Shown: piece by piece, positions 1 through 6,121 of the stretch | Layout: each line of letters begins with the position of its first letter | Position numbering within the stretch: the stretch's first letter is position 1 | Source of the DNA: JAJYTL01 sp046705265 | GTDB lineage: Bacteria; Pseudomonadota; Alphaproteobacteria; Ferrovibrionales; Ferrovibrionaceae | Direction: 5' to 3' | Assembly: GCA_046705265.1 (NCBI GenBank) | Contig: JBJKQL010000058.1 | Location: 1-8,144, forward strand | DNA: 8,144 nucleotides | Program-made: the position numbers and the translations under genes | The notes under the pieces: model-generated | The model's input: the letters and a program-made list of their open reading frames with translations, nothing else | What the model was told of the DNA's origin: nothing | The model's database searches: none

Positions 1-170
1 ATCGCGCGCTCGACAACTACACCGCCGTGCGGTTGCGCCGGTGGTTGCGCTTCAAGTACAAGGTCAGGCGGAAAAGGGGCGGGACCTATCCACTCCCGCA
101 TCTCTACGGGTACTTCGGGCTCGTACGCCTGACTGCGCGAGGGCGCAGCGACCCGTGGGCGAAGGCGTGA
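1..170 (+). CDS. ltrA: Group II intron reverse transcriptase/maturase, C-terminal end (partial)
   Basis: The frame enters from the left edge (first full codon at 3) and ends at a TGA at 168-170, giving 55 residues. The reading LRRWLRFKYKVRRKRGGTYP, followed by LPHLYGYFGLVRLT and ending in DPWAKA, matches the conserved C-terminal tail of bacterial group II intron-encoded proteins, which follows the maturase (X) domain. Those proteins bind the intron RNA, help it fold and splice, and copy it into DNA at the target. The reverse transcriptase fingers/palm, with the YADD motif, would be upstream and cannot be judged. The domain V hairpin 12 bases downstream supports the assignment. Whether the element is still active cannot be told from this fragment. 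Confidence 0.85.
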   Translation, partial: RALDNYTAVRLRRWLRFKYKVRRKRGGTYPLPHLYGYFGLVRLTARGRSDPWAKA

Positions 171-182
171 TGTCTTGTCCGA

Positions 183-215
183 GAGCCGGATGCAGCAAAT
201 CTGCCTGTCCGGTTC
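183..215 (+). ncRNA. Group II intron domain V hairpin
   Basis: GAGCCGGA (183-190) pairs with TCCGGTTC (208-215) over eight base pairs including one G-U, with the conserved AGC catalytic triad at 184-186. T191 can wobble with G207. A two-base bulge (C205, T206) follows, then an inner stem GCAG/CTGC (192-195 with 201-204). This is the canonical domain V shape: lower stem, two-base bulge, upper stem. The apical loop CAAAT (196-200) is five bases and is not the usual GNRA tetraloop, either a lineage variant or a sign of decay. Domain V is the catalytic core for splicing. Confidence 0.7.
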
Positions 216-510
216 GATGAGCGGGATGTGGAAACGGAGCCAGGGTTGAACTCGTGAGGCACCGCCAGACGAAAGAGGCGGAAACAGATAGGTCCAGCCT
301 ACTGCCACCGCGCCACATCTCGACTCTACCTGACAGGGCCGTTAGGGGCGATGACGTCGGTCGGCCGGCTTGGGTCGTTTTCGGTTTGCACGTCTTTGTC
401 ACACACTCGGTAAGAGTATCTGAATCGCTCGACAGCGGGCACCCATGGATACGCGCCTTTGCAACCTTGCTGCCCGTCGGCCTATCGTCACGGAACGAGC
501 GGCAGCAAAT

Positions 511-545
511 GCGGTCCCGAGGGACCGCCTGCGCTGCCGGCAGCG
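511..545. repeat. Two adjacent perfect palindromes (inverted repeats)
   Basis: GCGGTCCC-GA-GGGACCGC at 511-528 is a perfect inverted repeat able to form an 8-bp hairpin (or 7 bp with a CGAG loop). Three bases later CGCTGCC-GGCAGCG at 532-545 is a second perfect inverted repeat. No T-run follows, so these are not a classical intrinsic terminator. They lie 8 bases before a strong Shine-Dalgarno sequence, so they could be operator sites, a 5' leader structure, or a mobile-element end. Confidence 0.6.
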
Positions 546-566
546 ACAAGCGCAAGGAGGCCTCCG

Positions 567-707
567 ATGGTCACAATATGGCACAGAGCGGGCGAGCTCG
601 GATGGCAGGCGGCCGATTTCGAACTCGAGGGTACCAATCGACGGCGGTGTAGGCCAGTAGCATATTGCCGGCATTGCTTGGAATCGGCAACCCAGCGATG
701 CCTATGA
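567..707 (+). CDS. Small ORF with a strong RBS; possible remnant of a redoxin N-terminus
   Basis: An ATG at 567 is preceded at a 6-base spacing by AAGGAGG (554-560), the best Shine-Dalgarno match in the window. The frame runs 46 codons to the TAG/TGA-type stop ending at 707. The first half reads MVTIWHRAGELGWQAADFEL then EGT, which faintly resembles the start of peroxiredoxin/thioredoxin-family proteins (a G-x-x-A-x-D-F-x-L-x-G-T-D-G pattern). The rest turns Arg/Cys-rich with no CxxC or peroxidatic-Cys motif recognisable in context, so if it was a redoxin it is truncated or frameshifted. No function is claimed. It could equally be a chance ORF; the RBS is the main reason to list it. Confidence 0.3.
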   Translation: MVTIWHRAGELGWQAADFELEGTNRRRCRPVAYCRHCLESATQRCL

Positions 708-960
708 CCGCAAGCGCGGGCGCCAAGTGAGGGTGAGCACGAGGTCGACCAGACCCCCGCTCGCCGGCGACATGCCGGGAGCAGCGCCAGCAGCAGAACG
801 AAGGACGCGCGAGGCAAGCGGGACATTGCGAACTGATCGCATACGCATGGAATGACTTATAGAATGAGTGAAGGCCAGATGCCGACGCCGATTTCCGCGA
901 CGATTAGCATCGTGGAACGGGAAGCATGCATGGCTTGGAAGAAGCCGATCGGCATGATGG

Positions 961-1231
961 GCCACGAGAGCGAGTGCAATCGCGGTATTCAGCCACCTCG
1001 GCACGCCCGAGTCGATCGACTTGGGCAGGAAGCACTTGCTGGGCGAGGAGACGCTCGGCTTCGAACGCGCCTTGCCCGCAGCGTCGGGAGAGCCAGGATG
1101 ATGTGTGTGGCAGCGACTTCGACTGCCTATTCATCAACGTCGAGCACGACTCCCTGTTGCCGGCGACCGCTTCGCAGTTCCCTATTGCCGCCACCGAGAA
1201 TGTGCTCGCGTGTTGCGGCGGGCTACGCTAG
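961..1231 (+). pseudogene. Frameshifted N-terminal fragment of an HpcH/HpaI-type aldolase
   Basis: The frame beginning at 985 reads VFSHLGTPESIDLGRK then HLLGEETLGFERALPAASGE and stops at 1099-1101. The +1 neighbouring frame, from about 1090, continues with SDFDCLFINVEHDSLLPATA and stops at 1229-1231. Joined, these resemble the N-terminal part of HpcH/HpaI family aldolases: an xLLxGExxLG start, then a strand ending in FDxLFID-x-EH. In that family the EH motif belongs to the active site of a class II, metal-dependent aldolase acting on 2-keto-3-deoxy acids such as 4-hydroxy-2-ketoheptanedioate. The expected length is about 250 residues; only some 80 are present and at least one frameshift near 1090-1099 is needed. 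No good start codon is evident. It ends 32 bases before the nitrilase-like gene and may be a lost member of the same pathway. The family call rests on motif resemblance only. Confidence 0.45.
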
Positions 1232-1263
1232 GGTCCGACAGGCTTCTGTAGAGGACGCGCCCC

Positions 1264-2142
1264 ATGCACGAGCCCGCAAAGCTCAAGGTCGCTGTCGCCC
1301 AGATCGAGAGCATGGTCGGTGACCTTCCGGCCAATCTGCGTAAGCATCTCGATGTGATCGCCGAGGCGCGTGCAGCTGGCGCGAACCTTCTCCTCTTCCC
1401 CGAGCTGTCGCTCACCGGCTATATCGCGGGCAAGGATGCATTGGCCTGCGCCATACTTCGAAGCGATCCTATGGTGCGCGAAATCGCGGCCGCCGCCGGC
1501 GAGATGTGCACGGTGTTCGGTTGCATCGAGGAAGGGCCGGCGGCGCAATTCCACAACACCTGCCTTGCCGTGCGCAACGGAGGCTTGGTCTTCCTGCACC
1601 ACAAGGTGAACCTGCCGACCTATGGGGCGCTGGAGGAGGGCAAGCACTTCGCTGGCGGGCGCTATGTCGAGACCTTCGCCCTCACACCGCGCTGGCGGGC
1701 ATCCATCCTGATCTGCGCCGACCTGTGGAACCCGGCCTTGGCGCACCTGGTAGCGGTGCACGGCACGACCGTCCTGATGGCCCCCATCAGCTCGGCGGTA
1801 GAGGCGATGGGGGTCGAGTTCGATACCGCTGAGGGTTGGGATCGCGTGCTCGGCTTCTACGCGATGATCTACGGTATGCCCGTAATGGTGGCGAACCGCG
1901 TAGGGGCGGAAGGCAACCTGCATTTCTGGGGCGGTTCGCGCATTCTCGACCCGTTTGGGCGCGTCGTCGCGAAGGCGGGCAACGAAGAGGCGCTCGTTAC
2001 CGGCGAGCTCGACTACCAGAACGTTCGGCAAGCGCGCTATCGCCTGCCTACGCTGCGGGATTCCAACCTCGATCTCATCCTACGCGAGACCGAGCGGCTG
2101 GCGCAGACCGTCGGAGTGCCGGTAAGTGTGAGGAACGACTGA
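1264..2142 (+). CDS. Nitrilase-superfamily carbon-nitrogen hydrolase
   Basis: A 292-residue cytosolic enzyme of the nitrilase/amidase superfamily, which hydrolyses non-peptide C-N bonds (amides, carbamoyl groups, nitriles) through a Glu-Lys-Cys triad. All three are visible: E47 in LLFPELSLTGY, K114 in HHKVNLPTYG and the nucleophile C151 in LICADLWNP; an accessory Glu is likely E124 or E125. The fold's start (VAVAQIESMVGD) and the late GGSRILDPFGRVV strand (223-235) are intact and the length is typical, so it looks functional. The ATG at 1264 has GAGGA at 1251-1255, an 8-base gap, and falls where family members begin. There is no signal peptide. It is the first gene of the operon; its stop overlaps the next start by one base. 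True nitrilases usually form helical oligomers, but the CADLWNP context fits an amidohydrolase better. The substrate cannot be read from sequence; context suggests an acid amide or a nitrogen-bearing intermediate in an acyl-CoA route. Confidence 0.9.
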   Translation: MHEPAKLKVAVAQIESMVGDLPANLRKHLDVIAEARAAGANLLLFPELSLTGYIAGKDALACAILRSDPMVREIAAAAGEMCTVFGCIEEGPAAQFHNTCLAVRNGGLVFLHHKVNLPTYGALEEGKHFAGGRYVETFALTPRWRASILICADLWNPALAHLVAVHGTTVLMAPISSAVEAMGVEFDTAEGWDRVLGFYAMIYGMPVMVANRVGAEGNLHFWGGSRILDPFGRVVAKAGNEEALVTGELDYQNVRQARYRLPTLRDSNLDLILRETERLAQTVGVPVSVRND

Positions 2143-3332
2143 TGCGCGACTTCCTGCTGTCCGAGCCCGATCGGGCTTTCCGCGCGGAGTTACGGGACTT
2201 CCTCGCACGCAGCCTTGCGCCGCGCACCGCCACGATCGAGGCTGATGGGGATTGGGAGGTGATCAGCGCCGTCGTGCGCGCGCTGGGTGAGGCGGGATAT
2301 TTGAGGCTGATGTTCCCTGACCTCTATCGCGGGCCGTTGGTGAAACCGGGCCTCACCCACGCGACCCTCCTGTCAGAGGAAGCGGCGTACCTGAACTACG
2401 CCTTCGAGACGACCATCGCAACCGCGCTGAGCTGCGCCGTACCGCTTTACCGCCATGGGCGGCCCGAGTTGCGCGACCGTTACCTCGCCGGTCTGTTGGA
2501 CGGGACGAACGTGGGCGCCATCTGCGTGACCGAGCGCAATGTCGGCTCCGACGCCGCCGGGATGGAGACGACGGTGCGGCGCGACACCACGACTAACGAA
2601 TGGGTGGTCGACGGATTCAAGCGCTACATCTCCAACGCCTCGATCGCCGACGTGTACGTGGTCTACGGCATCACCAACTTGGACGCGCCATCACACCGGG
2701 GGATGAACTGCGTCGCCGTGCCGGCCGACGCCGGCGGCATTTCCTTTCCGCGCAATTACCATTTCATGGGCAGGCGCGGCTCGGTGGTGGGCGAAGTCGC
2801 GTTCGCGGACTGCCGCGTGCCCGCCGAGAACGTACTGGGCGAGGTGGGAGCGGGCGTCCGCGTGATGCTCGGAATGTTCAACCTCGAGCGCATCCTGCTC
2901 GGCGGGGCGGGGCTCGGCGTCGCACGCAGCGCCTGTGACATCGCCGTCGCCCATGCACAGGCGCGCACGGCGTTCGGCGGCAGACTGAGCACGAAGGAGC
3001 TAGTCTGGGACAAGATCGCCGAGATGCGCTGGCGCATCGACGCGGCCGAGCTCCTAACCTATCGCGCGGCCGCAATGTTCGATGCGGGTGCGGACGGGCG
3101 TGCGTTGATGCAGCCGGCGGCAATGGCCAAGCTGGTGGCGAGCGAAGCGGCCAATTTTTGTGCCGACGCGACCGTGCAGATCCTGGGTGGCGATGGGCTC
3201 ACGCGCGAGTATGGCCGCGCCGAGCAGATCTATCGCGATGCACGCGCGCTCACCATCGTCGGCGGCACCACCGAGATCGTGAAGTATGTCATCGCGCGGG
3301 CCGACCTTTCCGCCGCGCCACCGGAGCTCTGA
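2142..3332 (+). CDS. Acyl-CoA dehydrogenase family protein
   Basis: A 396-residue FAD enzyme, the normal length for the family, that would oxidise an acyl-CoA to the 2,3-enoyl-CoA and pass electrons to electron-transfer flavoprotein. Domains in order: N-terminal helices (1-~122); the middle beta domain with CVTERNVGSDAAGMETT (128-144), equivalent to the usual TEPxAGSD flavin/substrate motif; and the C-terminal helical domain with RTAFGGRLSTKE (275-286), QILGGDGLTREY (346-357) and RDARALTIVGGTTEI (365-379). The catalytic Glu of medium-chain types (Y-E-G-T) is replaced by Gly (V-G374-G-T). Instead E249 in NLERILLGGAG occupies the position of the base in isovaleryl-CoA and long-chain dehydrogenases, so activity is probably retained, perhaps on branched substrates. 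The ATG at 2142 overlaps the previous stop (tgatg) and has GAGGA at 2130-2134; the longer open frame upstream runs inside the hydrolase gene and is not used. Substrate unknown. Confidence 0.9.
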   Translation: MRDFLLSEPDRAFRAELRDFLARSLAPRTATIEADGDWEVISAVVRALGEAGYLRLMFPDLYRGPLVKPGLTHATLLSEEAAYLNYAFETTIATALSCAVPLYRHGRPELRDRYLAGLLDGTNVGAICVTERNVGSDAAGMETTVRRDTTTNEWVVDGFKRYISNASIADVYVVYGITNLDAPSHRGMNCVAVPADAGGISFPRNYHFMGRRGSVVGEVAFADCRVPAENVLGEVGAGVRVMLGMFNLERILLGGAGLGVARSACDIAVAHAQARTAFGGRLSTKELVWDKIAEMRWRIDAAELLTYRAAAMFDAGADGRALMQPAAMAKLVASEAANFCADATVQILGGDGLTREYGRAEQIYRDARALTIVGGTTEIVKYVIARADLSAAPPEL

Positions 3333-3353
3333 TCCTCTGTCACGTGTGCCGTC

Positions 3354-4910
3354 ATGGATATCGGAACCGTCTTCCATCAAGTCGCCGACCGCCATCCGGA
3401 ACGCACCGCGCTCGTCTTCGAAGACCGGCGCTGGACCTACGCCGAATGGCACGGGCGGGTGATGCGGTTCGCCCAGGCGCTGGCGGACATCGGCGTGCGG
3501 CCGGGCGACCGGGTGGCGTTCCAAGTCTCCACGTCCGAGAACTCGGCCACCAGCTATTTCGCCTGCCAGGTTCTGGGCGCTGTGGCGGTACCGCTCAACT
3601 TCCGCCTATCACTGGGCGAGGTGACTTTCGTGCTGCGGGATTCCGGCGCGCGCGTTTTCATCTATGCGAGCTATCTGGTCGACATCGCGCTGGAGGTGCA
3701 ATCGCGGCTGCGCTCCACGCACGACTATATTAACTGCGCCCTCGACCAGTCGGTCGTGCCGCCCGGCCATCACCACTTCGACACGCTGGTCGAGGACACG
3801 GTCGATCGCGGCCTTCAGCAGCCCGTCTCCGGCGACCAGGAGCTGTCGGCGCTGGTCTATACCTCGGGCACGACCGGCCGGCCCAAGGGGGTGATGCACG
3901 GCCACGCCAACGACGTCGCGATCGCGATGAACTGCGTGATGGAGTACGGGCTCACCCACAATGACGTGGCACTCCACGTCGCGCCGCTCTACCACGTGGG
4001 CGGCATGCAGGCGTTCTTTATCCCGCACATGATGGTGGGTGGGGCGAATGTGGTGCTCGGCCGATACGAGGCGACCACGGCGCTGGAGGCGATCCAGGCC
4101 GAGCGGGTGACGACCCTGTTCGCCGTGCCCGTGCAGATTCAGGAGATGCTAGGCCATCCGCGCTTCGCCGAGTTTGACGTGCGGAGCCTGCGCATGATCA
4201 CCACCGGCGGCGCGGCGATTTCCGCAGCGACGATCGAGCGCACGATCCGCGCGTTCTGCCCCAACATCTTCAACGGCTACGGCATGACTGAGGCGAGCCT
4301 AACACTGCTGCTGCATCCCGAGGACGCGCTCAGCCATCTCGGATCGTGCGGCAAGCCGACGTTGATTTCGGGATGTCGCATCGTCGCCAACGACCCCACG
4401 CGGGACGTGCCGCCGAGCGAGATCGTCGCTCCAGACGAGATCGGCCAGCTTATCGTGCGCGGCCCGCAGGTCATGCTTGGCTATTGGAACAACGCGTTCG
4501 AGACGGCGCGCAAGGTGAAGGCCGGCTGGCTCTACACCGGCGACCTGATGAGCAGGGACACGGCGGGCTACTACCATTTCCACGGGCGCGCCGACGACAT
4601 GATCGTGTCGGGCGGCGAGAATATCTATCCGCGCGAGGTGGAGGAAGTTCTGTTCCGCTGCCCCGGCGTCGCCGACGCGGCAGTCGTGGGCCTGCCTGAC
4701 CCGCGCTGGGGCGAGGCGGTGACGGCCTTCGTGGTGAAGGGCGATCCCGCGCTTGATGCCGAGGCGATCGACGCGCATTTCTGCGGAAGCCGCGAACTCG
4801 CCGCCTTCAAGCGACCGCGCCATGTGGAATTCGTGGAGAGCCTACCACGCAACCCGAGCGGCAAAGTGGTCAAGCGCGACCTCCTGGCGGCCTACACCGC
4901 CACGAGGTGA
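3354..4910 (+). CDS. AMP-forming acyl-CoA synthetase (class I adenylate-forming)
   Basis: A 518-residue cytosolic enzyme that would use ATP and CoA to turn a carboxylic acid into its CoA thioester by way of an acyl-adenylate. The signature motifs are complete and in order: the phosphate loop YTSGTTGRPKGV (169-180), NGYGMTEA (307-314), GWLYTGDL with ribose-binding D397, the hinge region GRADDMIVSGGENIYPREVE (411-430), and NPSGK with the adenylation Lys K504 near the C-terminus. The length is typical of medium-chain, aryl- or long-chain-type ligases. The start lies 21 bases after the dehydrogenase stop and has no clear Shine-Dalgarno, so translation is probably coupled or weak; no better in-frame start is near. 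It is the last gene of the operon and probably makes the CoA substrate of the dehydrogenase. Possible substrates include fatty, aromatic or terpenoid acids; sequence alone does not decide. Confidence 0.92.
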   Translation: MDIGTVFHQVADRHPERTALVFEDRRWTYAEWHGRVMRFAQALADIGVRPGDRVAFQVSTSENSATSYFACQVLGAVAVPLNFRLSLGEVTFVLRDSGARVFIYASYLVDIALEVQSRLRSTHDYINCALDQSVVPPGHHHFDTLVEDTVDRGLQQPVSGDQELSALVYTSGTTGRPKGVMHGHANDVAIAMNCVMEYGLTHNDVALHVAPLYHVGGMQAFFIPHMMVGGANVVLGRYEATTALEAIQAERVTTLFAVPVQIQEMLGHPRFAEFDVRSLRMITTGGAAISAATIERTIRAFCPNIFNGYGMTEASLTLLLHPEDALSHLGSCGKPTLISGCRIVANDPTRDVPPSEIVAPDEIGQLIVRGPQVMLGYWNNAFETARKVKAGWLYTGDLMSRDTAGYYHFHGRADDMIVSGGENIYPREVEEVLFRCPGVADAAVVGLPDPRWGEAVTAFVVKGDPALDAEAIDAHFCGSRELAAFKRPRHVEFVESLPRNPSGKVVKRDLLAAYTATR

Positions 4911-4925
4911 GTGGCTGAGCGTTAA

Positions 4926-5899
4926 GCTGAACTTCAACACCGCGAATCGAGAAGTTGTTGATTTGACGCAGTGATTTAGGAAATTCAGGGCGACGTGGCA
5001 CCACACCGCGGCCGCCCGCGACGTCCTGTCGGCTGGGCCGGCCGTTTCGGCAGCGGCAAGGCGGCGCCGACCGCCTTGAACACGGTGGCGGCATTTTCCG
5101 GAGCGGCGCTGCGCAGGATGAAGCGCTTGTCCGACTGCTCGACGGTGACCTCCTTGACCCGATCGAGATCGCGCACGAAGTCATTCCATTCGGGATCAAC
5201 GCCGATTGCGGCGAGACGCTCGTCGAGTTCCTTGCGCAACACGAGCGCGAGGAAGGAACAAGACAGGTGGCCGACGATTGCGGCGTTGCATTGGTGATCG
5301 ACAGGGCGGGTCTCGAGAATCGATTTGGCGGTTCGAAAGATTTGTTTCACGCGCCAAAGCTGACGGTATGCGAGGGCGACGGCGAGTGTCGGCAGGGTGC
5401 CGTTGGTGCGCAGCACGTAAAGTCCGTCGAAGCGGGCATCCTCGGCGATCCGGGCGGGATCGATCTCGAAATGGCGATCGCGCGGGGTCTTGAGAAAGCG
5501 CCGATAGCCAGCGTTGCCGACCAGATCCTTGTCGCCGCGCCCGAGCTTGGTTTGCAAGCCGTCGAGAGTGGCGGCCCGCACGGCGGCATCACGCTTGGCC
5601 TCTTCGGGGCTGAAGCAGACGACATAGCGCCGCGGCCTGACCTCACCGCGGACCACCACCTCCTTGACCTCGAGGGCAGTGTCCTTGCCACGGGCACGCG
5701 GGATGCTGAGCGGCACCGTCGGCCTGGTGTCGGCCAGCACAACCTCGCGCACCTCCTTGTCGCTGCGTTCGCGGGCGCCGAGGATGTAATCGATGCCCCG
5801 CTTCTCGAGCTCGGTCATGGTCTCGGCCGAGATCATGCCACGATCGGCGCAGACGTACATCCGATTTGCGCCGCTGTTCATCAGTAAGGAAATGCGTCA
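4926..5899 (-). mobile_element. IS1634-family insertion sequence remnant
   Basis: The right boundary of the element's coding part is the transposase C-terminus at 4985. The sequence gctgaacttcaacaccgcg at 4926-4944 is placed like a terminal inverted repeat and resembles, from memory, IS1634-type ends; it directly follows the synthetase gene by about 15 bases. The other end is missing: the transposase is cut near 5881-5899 and the sequence beyond has a different, AT-richer character. No matching inverted repeat is seen on that side, so the copy is incomplete and cannot move itself. Confidence 0.55.
4985..5881 (-). pseudogene. IS1634-family transposase, N-terminally truncated
   Basis: About 298 C-terminal residues of a DDE (RNase H-fold) transposase remain; complete members are roughly 450-600 residues. 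Recognisable parts are CADRGMISAETM (11-22 from the first Met), where D13 fits the second catalytic Asp, and IFRTAKSILETRP (181-193) followed by GHLSCSFLALVLRKELDERL, both typical of IS1634. The residue expected to be the catalytic Glu, normally in W-x-V-E-Q-x-F-R, is Lys here (K179, codon AAA on the minus strand at 5345-5347), one transition away from GAA. In the same frame a stop lies at 5897-5899, so no longer protein is possible without a frameshift. With the first Asp domain missing and the Glu changed, this is dead. It converges on the acyl-CoA operon. Confidence 0.8.
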
Positions 5900-6121
5900 A
5901 GCACCGTTGGCGCCTCACGGCAATTCCCATAATATTCGTGAAAGGATCAAATATACGTCAATAATAGAATCCGCATGCCGCATTCTGACACGCTGCAGCT
6001 AATGTCTGCGCCAGATGCTCCGATTGTCCGTATCACCGCAAATAAGACCAGGACCGGCTGCCCGTACCTTGCCCGTATCTTGAGGCCGACGTCAAAATTC
6101 CATACAAGGGCATCCGGATTT
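5882..6121. other. AT-richer intergenic stretch, no supported gene
   Basis: This 240-base gap lies between the broken end of the IS1634 transposase and the stop of the protease gene. It changes from GC-rich to AT-rich around 5,890-5,970 (for example atattcgtgaaaggatcaaa), consistent with a junction between segments of different origin. A minus-strand frame stays open from about 6135 to 5947 without an ATG, and a plus-strand frame from 5975 to 6220 overlaps the protease end; neither is recognisable. I see no convincing promoter or terminator. Confidence 0.4.

Larger units (their letters stand above)
1..331 (+). mobile_element. 3' end of a group II intron
   Basis: This stretch contains, in the order expected of a bacterial group II intron, the C-terminus of the intron-encoded reverse transcriptase/maturase, a short spacer, a domain V-like hairpin, and a further structured tail with the hairpin ccgcc...ggcgg at 262-281. 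The 5' part of the intron (domains I-III and most of the protein) lies outside the window. I place the 3' limit near 331, after the run ctcgactctacc, from a remembered resemblance to related intron tails; the true splice junction cannot be fixed without the flanking exon or a homologous empty site. Confidence 0.7.
332..960. other. No intact gene supported; probably decayed sequence
   Basis: Open frames on both strands here are short, overlapping and rich in Arg/Ser/Cys, as expected from chance in GC-rich DNA. The items that stand out are the two palindromes at 511-545, the Shine-Dalgarno/ATG at 554-569 and some hydrophobic minus-strand readings between about 630 and 826 that would need frameshifts to join. 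The region sits between a group II intron end and a broken aldolase gene, so it most plausibly consists of degraded remnants of earlier genes. Confidence 0.5.

Noticed and set aside
488..826. 112-codon minus-strand frame starting like a lipoprotein signal peptide (LLLALLPAC)
   Set aside because: Only the first 20 residues look biological; the rest is Arg/Ser/Cys/His-rich noise, so it is not called as a gene.
1100..1263. Sigma-70-like promoter ahead of the operon (TTGCCG ... TATTGC)
   Set aside because: The spacer is 20 bases and both boxes are poor; not supportable.
1228..2031. 267-codon open frame on the minus strand
   Set aside because: Antisense shadow of the nitrilase-like gene; the plus strand has a complete catalytic triad and family motifs.
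1836..2141. Upstream extension of the acyl-CoA dehydrogenase frame by about 100 codons
   Set aside because: It lies wholly inside the intact hydrolase gene, reads as Arg-rich noise, and the ATG at 2142 has a good RBS and matches the family N-terminus.
3054..3524. 156-codon minus-strand frame across the dehydrogenase/synthetase junction
   Set aside because: Antisense to two well-supported genes and without recognisable protein features.
4930..4956. Possible terminator hairpin AACTTC...GAAGTT after the synthetase gene
   Set aside because: Six weak pairs around a 15-base loop with no T-run; it more likely belongs to the IS1634 end.
5267..5887. 206-codon open frame on the plus strand
   Set aside because: Antisense shadow of the IS1634 transposase remnant; no recognisable motifs.
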